A stretch of DNA of 64,000 nucleotides from Bradyrhizobium sp. CCGUVB1N3 (GCF_024199925.1 NZ_JANADR010000001.1:8435501-8499500), one strand, 5' to 3'. Numbered from the stretch's first letter, positions 17,270 through 25,667 are shown. Notes: a model not told the origin generated them from the letters alone. Made by a program: numbers and translations.

Positions 17270-17404
17270 TGCTCAGTCCCAGGAATTACGTCAGTAGAAT
17301 TGACTGTATATTGTTGCAAGCTTCAACGCAATTGTGTTGGGCTCGTTGGTTGCCTTTGAGAGGCGGCCTGTCCGGTGTGTTGCACAACGATCGAGCGCGC
17401 TGCT

Positions 17405-17429
17405 CAGTATTTTTCAGGCAGTATTTTTC
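17405..17429 (+). repeat. Tandem CAGTATTTTTC boxes (candidate operator)
   Basis: The 11-mer CAGTATTTTTC occurs at 17405-17415 and again at 17419-17429, a 14-bp period in the same orientation. They lie about 110-130 bp upstream of the sigma-54 promoter, a normal distance for an activator or IHF site, and also upstream of the divergent MocR-type gene. MocR regulators often bind paired direct repeats. Role is inferred. Confidence 0.45.
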
Positions 17430-17536
17430 GACCGTAGCGCAAGCATATTCAAATCCAGTCAGGTCTCCAGTCAACAGTGACTGCATAATTGAATGTAAAT
17501 TGTATGTCGTGATGATTTGTAGTGCAGAACGCCGCT

Positions 17537-17552
17537 TGGCACATTGATTGCA
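17537..17552 (+). promoter_or_regulatory. Sigma-54 (RpoN) promoter of the Nit1C cluster
   Basis: The sequence TGGCACATTGATTGCA matches the RpoN consensus TGGCAC-R-N4-TTGC-W at every defined position, with GG and GC at the correct -24/-12 spacing. A preceding T extends it to TTGGCAC. Transcription would start near 17563, giving a leader of roughly 37 nt before the first gene. This implies an enhancer-binding activator such as NtrC or a cluster-specific one; none is encoded in the window. Confidence 0.85.
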
Positions 17553-17599
17553 AAACCTGATCTCGATCCGGGAGGCCCGGACGTGAACAGGAGGTGTCT

Positions 17600-18082
17600 A
17601 TGCCAGCAGTGAACATGCCCGCGCGTCAGAAGGGCGACTTTCTTGTCGATTATGAAGAGAAGGTTTTCGAGGACGTCAAAGCAAAACCGGGTGAGAAGGC
17701 GCTGGTCACCTTCCACACCGTCGCGTTCGAGGGCTCCATCGGCCTCGTCAACATTCTCCAGGCGTTGCGCCTGAAGCGGAAGGGTTTTGAGACGTCGGTC
17801 CTGCTCTACGGTCCGGGCGTCACGCTCGGCATTCAGCGCGGCTTCCCGAAGATCGGCGACGAAGCGTTTCCCGGCGCGCAGAACTTCAACAACCAGCTTG
17901 CGAAATTCATGGACGAGGGCGGCAAGGTCTATGCCTGCCGGTTCGCGCTGCAGGCGCTCTACGGCCATGGCGAGCCGTCGCTCATTCCTGGCATCCGGCC
18001 GATCAATCCGCTCGATGTGCTCGATCTCATCCTGCTCCACCGCAGGGACGATGCGTTCATGATCCACACCTGGACCGTCTGA
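17600..18082 (+). CDS. nitB: MSMEG_0572/Sll0783 family nitrogen starvation response protein (Nit1C)
   Basis: This 160-residue cytoplasmic protein is the first gene of the Nit1C cluster and corresponds to NitB of Pseudomonas. It has a DsrE-like look ('[20 protein letters not shown]', '[20 protein letters not shown]') and a candidate conserved cysteine in '[17 protein letters not shown]'. The cyanobacterial member was named for induction on nitrogen starvation and has also been linked to polyhydroxybutyrate formation. Biochemical function is unknown. AGGAGG precedes the ATG at 17600, and the sigma-54 promoter lies about 50 bp upstream. Confidence 0.88.
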   Translation: MPAVNMPARQKGDFLVDYEEKVFEDVKAKPGEKALVTFHTVAFEGSIGLVNILQALRLKRKGFETSVLLYGPGVTLGIQRGFPKIGDEAFPGAQNFNNQLAKFMDEGGKVYACRFALQALYGHGEPSLIPGIRPINPLDVLDLILLHRRDDAFMIHTWTV

Positions 18083-18120
18083 CCTCGGTTGGCTCACGCG
18101 ACGGACGAGGGAGGAGCGCA

Positions 18121-19176
18121 GTGACAGCGAAACGCACGATCAGAGCTGGCGCGATACAGATCGCGCCGGATCTGGAGACGCCGACCGGAACGGTCGACCG
18201 GATTCTGGCGGCCATCGCAGAGGCGGCCGGCAAGGGAGTCCAGTTCGCCGTTTTTCCGGAGACGTTCGTTCCCTGGTATCCGTATTTCTCCTTCGTCCGT
18301 CCGCCGGTGCTCAGCGGCGCCGAGCACATCCAGCTCTACGACAACGCCGTCGTCGTGCCGGGCCCCGTCACTGACGCCGTGGCCCAAGCGGCCAAGCGTC
18401 ATGGCATGGTGGTGGTGCTCGGCGTCAACGAGCGCGATCACGGCTCGCTCTACAACACCCAGCTCGTGTTCGACGCGAACGGGGCGCTTCTGCTCAAGCG
18501 CCGCAAGATCACCCCGACGTTCCATGAGCGCATGATCTGGGGGCAGGGCGATGGCGCCGGCTTGAAGGTGGTCGAGACGGCGGTCGGCCGTGTCGGTGCG
18601 CTGGCCTGTTGGGAGCATTACAACCCGCTCGCCCGCTACGCGCTGATGGCCCAGCATGAAGAAATCCATGCCGCGCAGTTTCCGGGATCGCTGGTCGGGC
18701 AGGTCTTTGCCGACCAGATCGAGGTGACGATCCGTCATCATGCGCTGGAGAGCGGCTGCTTCGTCGTCAACGCCACCGGATGGCTGACCGAGGAGCAGAT
18801 TGCTAAAATCTCGCCCGAGGAAGGTCTGCGCAAAGGCCTGCGCGGCGGCTGCATGACCGCGATCGTGTCGCCGGAAGGCAATCATTTGGTGCCGCCGCTG
18901 ACCAGCGGCGAAGGGATCCTCGTCGCCGATCTCGATCTCGCACTGATCACCAAGCGCAAGCGGATGATGGATTCGGTCGGCCATTACGCCCGGCCGGAGC
19001 TGCTTTCGCTGGTGCTGAACGACCGACCCGCGCGCCCGATGCACGGCTTTCACCCGAACCGCCTCATGCCCATTCCGGGAGACCAATCAGATGAGACCGC
19101 AGATGCCGCAACCCAAGGCGATGCCGACCGAGCAACTGATCAACGAGTTGCAGTCCTTCGGGGTCCGGCTCGCTGA
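18121..19176 (+). CDS. nitC: Nit6803-type nitrilase of the Nit1C cluster
   Basis: This 351-residue nitrilase (branch 1 of the nitrilase superfamily) hydrolyses nitriles to acid and ammonia. The catalytic triad is visible: E47 in '[17 protein letters not shown]', K129 in '[14 protein letters not shown]' and C163 in '[17 protein letters not shown]'. In Pseudomonas fluorescens NCIMB 11764 the orthologous NitC is tied to growth on cyanide as nitrogen source. A GTG start at 18121 follows GGAGGAGC. The 3' end overlaps the radical SAM gene by 86 nt in another frame if that gene starts at 19091, making the C-terminal tail (after about residue 320) Asp/Gln-rich and poorly conserved-looking. Confidence 0.93.
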   Translation: MTAKRTIRAGAIQIAPDLETPTGTVDRILAAIAEAAGKGVQFAVFPETFVPWYPYFSFVRPPVLSGAEHIQLYDNAVVVPGPVTDAVAQAAKRHGMVVVLGVNERDHGSLYNTQLVFDANGALLLKRRKITPTFHERMIWGQGDGAGLKVVETAVGRVGALACWEHYNPLARYALMAQHEEIHAAQFPGSLVGQVFADQIEVTIRHHALESGCFVVNATGWLTEEQIAKISPEEGLRKGLRGGCMTAIVSPEGNHLVPPLTSGEGILVADLDLALITKRKRMMDSVGHYARPELLSLVLNDRPARPMHGFHPNRLMPIPGDQSDETADAATQGDADRATDQRVAVLRGPAR

Positions 19177-20221
19177 TCCCAAGACCGGCGGAACCGGCCG
19201 CCGCGGCGGCGCCGGACCGTCCGATCACACGCCGTTCACGATCGACGGCGCGACCGTGATGATTCCGGTCCACAATGCGCCCGCCTTCGAGAGTCCGTAT
19301 CTTGTCGAACGGCCGGACGCGGCCGGGCGCAGCCGCATCTCGCGCGACGGCGTGGTGCTCGCCGACGTCTCGTTTCCGTTGCGGCCAAAATTCTACGACC
19401 GCACGACCGAGGACGGCATCCCTTACTGGAAGATCGCGACGCTGCACGGGCGGGACGTGCTCGCCACGACCGTGCTCCAGACCTGCATTCGCTACCAGAG
19501 CCGCACCAAGACCTGCCAGTTCTGCGCCATCGGGCAATCGCTTGCGGCGGGACGCACGGTCGAGCGCAAGACGCCGGCGCAGCTTGCCGAAGTCGCCAAG
19601 GCGGCCGTCGAGCTCGATGGTGTCCGCCACATGGTGATGACGACGGGCACGCCGCATACCACCGACCGCGGCGCCGGCATCCTTGCGGAGAGTGCGCAGG
19701 CGGTCAAAACCGCCGTCGACCTGCCGATCCAGGCGCAATGCGAGCCACCCGATGACGATGCCTGGTTTCAGCGCATGAAGGATGCTGGCGTCGACGCGCT
19801 CGGCATGCATCTGGAGGTGATCGGGCCCGCCGTGCGGCAGAGGATCATGCCGGGCAAGGCGCAGGTGTCGATCGAGGCTTATATGGACGCCTTCGCTGCT
19901 GCCGTCCCGGTCTTCGGGCGCGGGCAGGTCTCGACTTACATCCTCGCGGGCCTTGGCGATGAGCCTTCCGAGATTCTCGCGCTATCGCGCCGGCTCATCG
20001 ATGTCGGCGTCTATCCTTTCGTGGTCCCCTTTGTGCCCATCGCCGGCACGCCGCTGGAAAGTCATCCGACGCCGTCTCCGGCCCTCATGCATGAGATCCT
20101 GCGTCCGCTGGCCGAAATGCTGCGCGCCGGCGGCCTGAGCGCGACCGACATCAAGGCAGGCTGCGGCAAATGCGGCGCCTGCTCGGCCCTGTCCACCTAC
20201 GAACGCGGAGCAAGCGCATGA
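19091..20221 (+). CDS. nitD: MSMEG_0568 family radical SAM protein (Nit1C)
   Basis: This 376-residue protein belongs to the radical SAM family always found with Nit1C. The [4Fe-4S] motif is not the classical CX3CX2C: C132, C142 and C145 in '[18 protein letters not shown]' give CX9CX2C. A second cysteine set at the C-terminus (C358, C361, C364 in CGKCGAC) may hold another cluster. The reaction is unknown. Alternative starts are the ATGs at 19091 and 19103; both overlap the nitrilase gene. The stop overlaps the acetyltransferase start in ATGA. Confidence 0.9.
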   Translation: MRPQMPQPKAMPTEQLINELQSFGVRLADPKTGGTGRRGGAGPSDHTPFTIDGATVMIPVHNAPAFESPYLVERPDAAGRSRISRDGVVLADVSFPLRPKFYDRTTEDGIPYWKIATLHGRDVLATTVLQTCIRYQSRTKTCQFCAIGQSLAAGRTVERKTPAQLAEVAKAAVELDGVRHMVMTTGTPHTTDRGAGILAESAQAVKTAVDLPIQAQCEPPDDDAWFQRMKDAGVDALGMHLEVIGPAVRQRIMPGKAQVSIEAYMDAFAAAVPVFGRGQVSTYILAGLGDEPSEILALSRRLIDVGVYPFVVPFVPIAGTPLESHPTPSPALMHEILRPLAEMLRAGGLSATDIKAGCGKCGACSALSTYERGASA

Positions 20222-20766
20222 TGTTCGAGCCGTTCAAACCGTTTGTCGCGCCCGAATTCCAGGTCAAATTCGCAACCGAGATCTGGGAGCGAAGCGCCGC
20301 TAGCGCTTTGCGGCACAAGGTGTTCTGCGAGGAGCAGCACGTGTTTGCGGGCGATGATCGCGACGCGGTCGACGAGGTCGCCATTCCGCTCGTGGCGGTG
20401 TCGCTGCTCGGCGTGGCCGAGGATGAGGTCGTCGGCACCGTGCGCATCCACGCCGACGAGCACGAGGCGGACGTGTGGTGGGGCTCACGACTTGCCGTTG
20501 AAAAGAACTATCGACGGCTCAGCGCCGTCGGTGCCGGCCTGATCCGGCTCGCCGTCTCCTCCGCCCATGCGCGCGGTTGCCGCCGCTTCCTTGCCAATGT
20601 GCAGAGCCAGAACGCTCTCCTGTTCCAGCACATGCACTGGCGCTCGCTCGGCGAGTTCGATCTCCACGGCCGGCCGCATCATCGCATGGAGGCCGACCTC
20701 GATCACTATCCGCCGTTCCAGACGCCCGAGACCGGCTTCCTGTCGCTTGCGAAGCTGGCGGCCTGA
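20218..20766 (+). CDS. nitE: MSMEG_0567/Sll0786 family GNAT N-acetyltransferase (Nit1C)
   Basis: This 182-residue GNAT-fold protein is the acetyltransferase of Nit1C. It starts 'FEPFKPFVAPEFQVKFATEI' and has the acetyl-CoA region 'VEKNYRRLSAVGAGLIRLAV' and 'FLANVQSQNALLFQHMHWRS', where a glycine-rich pyrophosphate loop would be expected; here it is only partly canonical. A cysteine in 'RHKVFCEEQHVF' recalls acyl-homoserine-lactone synthase-like GNATs. Translation is coupled to the radical SAM gene through ATGATG. The acceptor substrate is unknown. Confidence 0.87.
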   Translation: MMFEPFKPFVAPEFQVKFATEIWERSAASALRHKVFCEEQHVFAGDDRDAVDEVAIPLVAVSLLGVAEDEVVGTVRIHADEHEADVWWGSRLAVEKNYRRLSAVGAGLIRLAVSSAHARGCRRFLANVQSQNALLFQHMHWRSLGEFDLHGRPHHRMEADLDHYPPFQTPETGFLSLAKLAA

Positions 20767-20768
20767 TC

Positions 20769-21764
20769 ATGTTGACGGACGCCGCACTCACAAGCCTCGC
20801 CGAAAGGCTCCGCCAAAGCCGCGGCATCGCGGCCAAGGCAGACATTGCGGCTGTTGCGGCCGCGCTCGATCTGTCGGGTAGCGACGTCATCGCGGTGGGA
20901 GATGACTGTGCGGCCATCCCAGATGGCGACGGCTACACTCTGTTCGCCATCGAAGGCTTCATGAACGAATTCGTCGCCGCGGACCCCTGGTTTGCCGGCT
21001 GGTGCGGCGCCATGGTCAACATTTCCGACGTCGCCGCGATGGGCGGACGGCCGACCGCTATCGTCAATGCGATCTGGTCCAACGGTGAGGACAAGGCCGC
21101 GCCCATTCTCGAAGGATTGAAAGCTGCTGCGAAGACTTTCGGTGTGCCGGTTATCGGCGGGCATACCAATGTGCGCAGCAGCCAGAGCCAGTTTGCCGTC
21201 GCGATCCTCGGCCGTGCCAGGCGGCTTCTCACCAGCTTCGACGCCCGGGCGGGTGACAAGCTTGTTGCGGCGATCGATCTGCGCGGGCGCTACCGCGAGC
21301 CGTTCGCGAACTGGGAGGCCGCGACGGACGCACCGGCGGAACGGTTGCGGGGCGATCTGGAGATCCTGCCGTCCATTGCCGAGTCCGGACTTGCGCTCGC
21401 AGCCAAGGACATCAGCCAGGGCGGTATCGTCGGGACTGCGGCGATGCTGGCCGAGTGTTCGCAAGTCGCCATCACGCTGGACATTGAGGCGATTCCGATT
21501 CCCGCCGGTGCGCCGCTCGAGCGCTGGCTGCTGACGTTTCCGAGCTTCGGCTATCTCCTGTCGGTGAAGCCCGAATACGTCGACGAGACCCTTTCGCGCT
21601 TCGAGCGACGCGGCATCGCAACGGCCGTGATCGGAGAGGTCAGTGTAGGGACGACCGTTGACATTCGCGCCGCTTCCAACCGCGCAACGGTCTGGGACTT
21701 CGCGGCGCAGCCCCTGATCGGCTGTGCGCCAGGTCAGCGCAATCAGCGACGGAGCGTGGCATGA
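20769..21764 (+). CDS. nitF: Sll0787 family AIR synthase-like protein (Nit1C)
   Basis: This 331-residue protein has the PurM/SelD-type ATP-binding fold: 'DVIAVGDDCAAIPDGDGYTL', 'GWCGAMVNISDVAAMGGRP', 'GHTNVRSSQSQFAVAILGRA' and 'DISQGGIVGTAAMLAECS'. The family phosphorylates amides, carbonyls or selenide through acyl-phosphate-like chemistry. In Nit1C it is thought to activate a carboxyl or amide intermediate, but the substrate is not known. It begins 2 nt after the GNAT stop and overlaps the glycosyltransferase start through ATGA. Confidence 0.87.
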   Translation: MLTDAALTSLAERLRQSRGIAAKADIAAVAAALDLSGSDVIAVGDDCAAIPDGDGYTLFAIEGFMNEFVAADPWFAGWCGAMVNISDVAAMGGRPTAIVNAIWSNGEDKAAPILEGLKAAAKTFGVPVIGGHTNVRSSQSQFAVAILGRARRLLTSFDARAGDKLVAAIDLRGRYREPFANWEAATDAPAERLRGDLEILPSIAESGLALAAKDISQGGIVGTAAMLAECSQVAITLDIEAIPIPAGAPLERWLLTFPSFGYLLSVKPEYVDETLSRFERRGIATAVIGEVSVGTTVDIRAASNRATVWDFAAQPLIGCAPGQRNQRRSVA

Positions 21765-22927
21765 GCGGCGGTGCGTCCCAGCTTCGTATCGCGATCCTCA
21801 CACACTCGACCAATCCGCGCGGTGGCGTGGTGCACGCGCTTGCGCTTGCGGACGCCCTGGCGCATCTCGGCCACAGGCCGGTCGTGCATGCGCCAGACCC
21901 CACAGGCAAAGGCTTCTTCCGCCGCAGCGTCGCGTCGACGCGCTCCGTGCCTGCATCGCCCGCATCGGGCGACGTCGTCGCAATGGTCGAGGCGCGCATT
22001 GCGGACTATGTCAGGCATTTCGAGGATCCGGCGCATCCGCAGTACGACGTCTTCCACGCCCAGGACGGCATCTCCGGCAACGCGCTTGCGACACTCAAGG
22101 AGCGCGGCCTGATCCAGCGCTATGTCCGCACCGTCCATCACATCGATGCATTCAGGGACGAGCGGCTGCGCGAGCTCGATCGTCGCTCGATCGTTCACGC
22201 CGACGGCCTGTTCGTCGTCAGCCGGTTCTGGCAGGAGCAGCTGAAAGCGGAGATGTCCCGTGCGGCGACGCTTGTCGGTAACGGCGTCGACACGGCGCGC
22301 TACTCGACCGTCTCGGCATCCGCGGACCAGGTTCTGCGCGCCCGGCTCGGCCTTCGCGCAGGTCCGATCCTGCTCTCGATCGGCGGCGTCGAGCAGCGCA
22401 AGAATACGCTCGGCATTCTCGATGCCTTCCAGCAGGTGCACGCCATGCACCGGTCGGCGCAGCTCGTCATCGCCGGCGGCGCGTCGCTCCTCGACCATGG
22501 TCTCTACCGGCAACAGTTCAAGTCGAGACTGCGGGACGCCGGACTGCCGGCGGATACGGTGATCGAAACCGGTCCGCTGGTGGATGCCGAGATGCCGTCG
22601 CTCTATCGCCTCGCCAATGTGCTGGCGTTTCCGTCCTTGCGTGAAGGTTTTGGCCTGGCCGTCCTGGAAGCGATGGCCAGCGGTGTGCCGGCGGTGGTGT
22701 CGCACATTGCACCGTTCACGGAATATCTCGGCCCCGACGATGTCGCCTGGTGCAATCCGCATCACGCGGGCTCGATCGCGGATGCCATCCTCAGCGCGCT
22801 CGCCGAGCCCCTGCGCTCGGGCCTGATCGCGAACGGCCTCAGGGTCGCGCGGCGTCACGACTGGAGCCGCACAGCCAAGGCTCACCTGGCGACCTATCAG
22901 GACATGCGCGAGGTGCATTATGCCTGA
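21761..22927 (+). CDS. MSMEG_0565 family glycosyltransferase (Nit1C-associated)
   Basis: This 388-residue GT4-like (GT-B fold) glycosyltransferase has 'RIAILTHSTNPRGGVVHALA' at the N-terminus and the donor-binding region 'PSLREGFGLAVLEAMASGVP' with the EX7E pattern near residues 290-300. 'GGVEQRKNTLGILDAF' marks the C-terminal domain start. It is a regular companion of Nit1C in many bacteria, suggesting that the cluster makes or modifies a glycosylated small molecule rather than acting only as a catabolic nitrilase operon. The sugar donor and acceptor are unknown. It overlaps the next gene by 8 nt. Confidence 0.88.
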   Translation: MSGGASQLRIAILTHSTNPRGGVVHALALADALAHLGHRPVVHAPDPTGKGFFRRSVASTRSVPASPASGDVVAMVEARIADYVRHFEDPAHPQYDVFHAQDGISGNALATLKERGLIQRYVRTVHHIDAFRDERLRELDRRSIVHADGLFVVSRFWQEQLKAEMSRAATLVGNGVDTARYSTVSASADQVLRARLGLRAGPILLSIGGVEQRKNTLGILDAFQQVHAMHRSAQLVIAGGASLLDHGLYRQQFKSRLRDAGLPADTVIETGPLVDAEMPSLYRLANVLAFPSLREGFGLAVLEAMASGVPAVVSHIAPFTEYLGPDDVAWCNPHHAGSIADAILSALAEPLRSGLIANGLRVARRHDWSRTAKAHLATYQDMREVHYA

Positions 22928-23207
22928 AATGCAGTTCCACGTGCGCTGGCCCGATGAGCGGAGCGAGGCCTGCTATTCGCCCTCGCTCGTCATCAAGGAT
23001 CATTTCGTCCCGGGCACGACCTATGCGCTCGCTGATTTTCGCGAACGCAGCCGCATTGCGCTGACGATCGCGGCCGAGCGTGTCCGCGAGAAGTACGGCT
23101 TTCTCTGCTCGCGCGCGCTCGGGCAACTCGCCCGGATCGAGGCAACGGCCGCGCAGTTCGAGGCCATGCCGGGCGCATCCGTCACCATCGTCTCGTTTGA
23201 AGAATGA
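22920..23207 (+). CDS. MSMEG_0570 family nitrogen starvation response protein (Nit1C)
   Basis: This 95-residue protein is the small conserved subunit of the Nit1C cluster. Seen are 'MQFHVRWPDERSEACYSPSL' at the start, a central 'GTTYALADFRERSRIALTIA' and a cysteine in 'KYGFLCSRALGQLARIEA'. No catalytic motif is evident; it may be a chaperone, carrier or assembly factor. It corresponds to one of the hypothetical Nit proteins of Pseudomonas. Start ATG at 22920 overlaps the glycosyltransferase end as ATGCCTGA. Confidence 0.85.
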   Translation: MPEMQFHVRWPDERSEACYSPSLVIKDHFVPGTTYALADFRERSRIALTIAAERVREKYGFLCSRALGQLARIEATAAQFEAMPGASVTIVSFEE

Positions 23208-23219
23208 CAGGAGCTGATC

Positions 23220-24524
23220 ATGTCTGATCTCCACATCCACTATCCGGTCGTCGTGATCGGCGGCGGCCAAGCCGGCGTTGCGATGAGCGCGCAGCTCAGG
23301 AAGCATGGCATCGGGCATGTCGTTCTGGAGAAGAACACCATCGCCCATTCCTGGAAGACGCAGCGCTGGGACGCGTTCTGCCTGGTGACGCCGAACTGGC
23401 AGTGCCAGCTTCCCGGCTTTCCCTACGCCGGCAAGGATCCGCACGGCTTCATGCTGCGCGACGAGATCGTCTCCTATATCGAGGATTTTGCGAAGCACAT
23501 CAGTGCGCCGATCCGCGAAGGCGTCGCCGTCACGCACCTCAGGCAATCCGGTCGCGGCTTCATGCTCGAGACGACTGCCGGCGAGATCGCCGCGGATCGC
23601 GTGGTGTTGGCCGTCAGTGGCTATCACGTCCCGAAAGTACCGCCGTTTGCGCAGCGGCTCGATTCGTCCATCACCCAGATCCACTCCTCGGCCTACCGCA
23701 ATCCGGATCAGTTGCCGCCCGGTGAGATCCTCGTGGTGGGAAGCGGACAATCGGGCTGCCAGATCGCCGAGGATCTGCATCTGGCCGGGCGCAAGGTGCA
23801 TCTCGCCGTCGGCAGCGCACCCCGGTGCCCGCGCTTCTATCGCGGCCGGGACGCGGTCGACTGGCTCGATGATCTCGGCCAGTATGATCTGCCGGTCGAT
23901 CAGCATTCGCTGAAGGAGGGGGTTCGCAAGAACGCCAACCACTATTTGACCGGACGTGACGGCGGCCGCGACATCGACCTGCGCAAGTTCGCGCTCGAAG
24001 GCATGAAGCTCTACGGCCGCCTCAGGGACGGGCGCGGGACCCGCTTGCAGCTTGGCGATGATCTTCAGGTCAATCTCGACAATGCCGATCGGGTCTACAA
24101 TGGCATTTGCCGACTGATCGACGAGCACATCGCAAAGCATGGAATCGCAGCACCTGTGACGCCTCACTATGAACCCGTGTGGTCTCCGACCGCCGCGCCC
24201 GCGGAGCTCGATCTCGGAGCGAGCGGCATCACCAGCATCATCTGGACGACCGGCTTCCGGTCCGACTGGTCCTGGGTCGACCTGCCAATGTTCGATGGCA
24301 CCGGTTATCCAACCCACAAGCGAGGCATCACGTCGGTCGACGGCGCTTATGTGATTGGATTGCCCTGGCTCTACACTTGGGGCTCGGGCCGCTTTGTCGG
24401 CGTCGGGCGGGACGCGGAGTTCGTCGCCGATCACATCAAGGAGCGCACGAACGCACCGCACGCCGACACGAATCAAGCCGGCCGGCGCGAGGTCTCGCAA
24501 TATGCAGCGAGAGCAGCCGTGTAG
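23220..24524 (+). CDS. MSMEG_0569 family flavin-dependent oxidoreductase (Nit1C)
   Basis: This 434-residue flavoprotein resembles class B monooxygenases. The FAD site is GGGQAGVAMS (about residues 14-23) and the NADPH-site Rossmann motif is 'VVGSGQSGCQIAEDL' (about 175-189). 'RVVLAVSGYHVPKVPPFAQR' lies between them. In Pseudomonas the equivalent (NitG) is part of the cyanotrophy cluster. An AGGAG ribosome-binding site precedes the ATG by 7 nt. It is the last intact gene of the cluster; a very short ORF with its own good ribosome-binding site follows. Confidence 0.88.
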   Translation: MSDLHIHYPVVVIGGGQAGVAMSAQLRKHGIGHVVLEKNTIAHSWKTQRWDAFCLVTPNWQCQLPGFPYAGKDPHGFMLRDEIVSYIEDFAKHISAPIREGVAVTHLRQSGRGFMLETTAGEIAADRVVLAVSGYHVPKVPPFAQRLDSSITQIHSSAYRNPDQLPPGEILVVGSGQSGCQIAEDLHLAGRKVHLAVGSAPRCPRFYRGRDAVDWLDDLGQYDLPVDQHSLKEGVRKNANHYLTGRDGGRDIDLRKFALEGMKLYGRLRDGRGTRLQLGDDLQVNLDNADRVYNGICRLIDEHIAKHGIAAPVTPHYEPVWSPTAAPAELDLGASGITSIIWTTGFRSDWSWVDLPMFDGTGYPTHKRGITSVDGAYVIGLPWLYTWGSGRFVGVGRDAEFVADHIKERTNAPHADTNQAGRREVSQYAARAAV

Positions 24525-24630
24525 CCCCGCTCGCGGGAATACCGGCGGTCAACAGTCACCGACAAGATGAATGGCGAGGAGAACAGCCGTCTCCTTGCAA
24601 CGCCAACCCACGTCTAACAGGAGACCTGCA

Positions 24631-24729
24631 ATGAACGATGGTTACTTCGCACTCGATACCAACAAGATCGCCTGGGACATCCTCGATGTGCCAGAGATCA
24701 ACGGCAAGCTCCCGCTCAAGACATCTTAG
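24631..24729 (+). pseudogene. 32-codon ORF after Nit1C, probable decapitated cupin gene
   Basis: An ATG at 24631 stands behind ACAGGAGACCTGCA, a strong ribosome-binding site, and opens a 32-residue frame that stops at 24727-24729. The peptide (starting MNDGYFALDTNKIAWDILD, ending PLKTS) looks like the first residues of a ChrR-type cupin, where the equivalent of 'GKLPLKT' leads into the first beta strand. The remaining domain is absent and a convergent SMP-30 gene begins only 36 bp on. It may be a truncated remnant or a real small protein. The cupin resemblance is from memory of the family. Confidence 0.45.
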
Positions 24730-24764
24730 CCGAGGCGGAGGGGGCGACGCGGCGCGGACGTCCC

Positions 24765-25667
24765 CTAAACCGCCGCCCGCGTGTTGAGATAGATCGAGTA
24801 CAGCGAGGTCTGGCCGCAGATATAGAGCCGGTTGCGGCGGGAGCCGCCGAAGCAGACGTTGGCGACGATTTCCCCGACCGGAACCGTGCCGATATGCGTG
24901 CCATCAGGCGCGTAGCAGAAGACGCTGCGGCCTGCCGAGGTCCAGATATTGCCATGGATGTCGCAACGGAAGCCGTCGTAGAGCCCCTCGGCGCAGGTGG
25001 CGAACAGTGTGGCGTCTCCGGTCGTCTGCTGCCCCTCCACCTTGTAGGACCAGATCGTTGCGGGCAGCCCGGGAACATGCGTGGCGCCGGTGTCGGCGAC
25101 GTAGAGCCGCGTCTCGTCGGGCGAGAAGGCCAGTCCGTTGGGTTGCACCCGGTCGGACACAACGCGCGTGATCTTTCCGGTGCTGCCATCGATCCGGTAG
25201 ACGTTGCTGGCGCCAATCTCGGACGGGCTCTGCTGCCCCTCGTAATCGCTGTCGATGCCGTAGGTCGGATCGGAGAACCAGATCGAGTCGTCGGACTTGA
25301 CCACGACGTCGTTGGGCGAGTTTAGCCGGTGGCCGTCGAACTGGTCGGCCAGCACGGTGATCGAGCCGTCGTGCTCGGTCCGGGTGACGCGCCGCATGAA
25401 ATGCTCGCAACTGACCAGCCGTCCCTGGCGATCGACCGTATTGCCGTTGGAGTTGAAGCTGGGCGAGCGGAACACCGACACCGATGCATCGGTCTCGTCA
25501 AACCGCATCATCCGGTTGTTGGGAATGTCGGACCAGACGAGGTAGCGGCCGCCCGGGAAATAGGCGGGGCCTTCGGCCCAGCGGCAACCGGTGAAAAGCT
25601 TCTCGAGATTGACATGACCGATGACCAGCCGCTCGAAGCGCGGGTCGTGGGTGAGATAGGGGAGCAT
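24765..25667 (-). CDS. SMP-30/gluconolactonase/LRE family protein
   Basis: This 300-residue six-bladed beta-propeller hydrolyses sugar lactones such as gluconolactone in characterised members. Metal ligands are visible: E in 'CRWAEGPAYFPGG', N in 'LNSPNDVVVKSDDS' and the D-containing 'GLAFSPDETRLYVADTG'. No signal peptide is seen, so it is cytoplasmic, unlike its exported paralogue at 34.3 kb. It lies downstream of the HAAT transporter operon on the same strand, separated by a terminator-like hairpin, so the two may be co-regulated but not one transcript. Confidence 0.87.
   Translation of the reverse strand: MLPYLTHDPRFERLVIGHVNLEKLFTGCRWAEGPAYFPGGRYLVWSDIPNNRMMRFDETDASVSVFRSPSFNSNGNTVDRQGRLVSCEHFMRRVTRTEHDGSITVLADQFDGHRLNSPNDVVVKSDDSIWFSDPTYGIDSDYEGQQSPSEIGASNVYRIDGSTGKITRVVSDRVQPNGLAFSPDETRLYVADTGATHVPGLPATIWSYKVEGQQTTGDATLFATCAEGLYDGFRCDIHGNIWTSAGRSVFCYAPDGTHIGTVPVGEIVANVCFGGSRRNRLYICGQTSLYSIYLNTRAAV

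Larger units (their letters stand above)
17270..17599. other. AT-rich control region between MocR-type gene and Nit1C cluster
   Basis: This divergent intergenic region is much more AT-rich than the genes around it, as expected for a bent upstream activation region. It holds a tandem pair of CAGTATTTTTC boxes and an exact sigma-54 promoter, listed separately. A TTGCAAGCTTCAACGCAA patch near 17313-17330 is partly palindromic. No gene is seen in it. Confidence 0.6.

Noticed and set aside
17270..17599. Possible sRNA or CRISPR-like repeat from the tandem CAGTATTTTTC boxes
   Set aside because: Only two copies, no spacer regularity and no cas genes; better explained as regulator or architectural sites.
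18094..19086. Minus-strand frame opposite the nitrilase
   Set aside because: The plus strand has an intact catalytic triad and family-typical sequence; the antisense frame has none.
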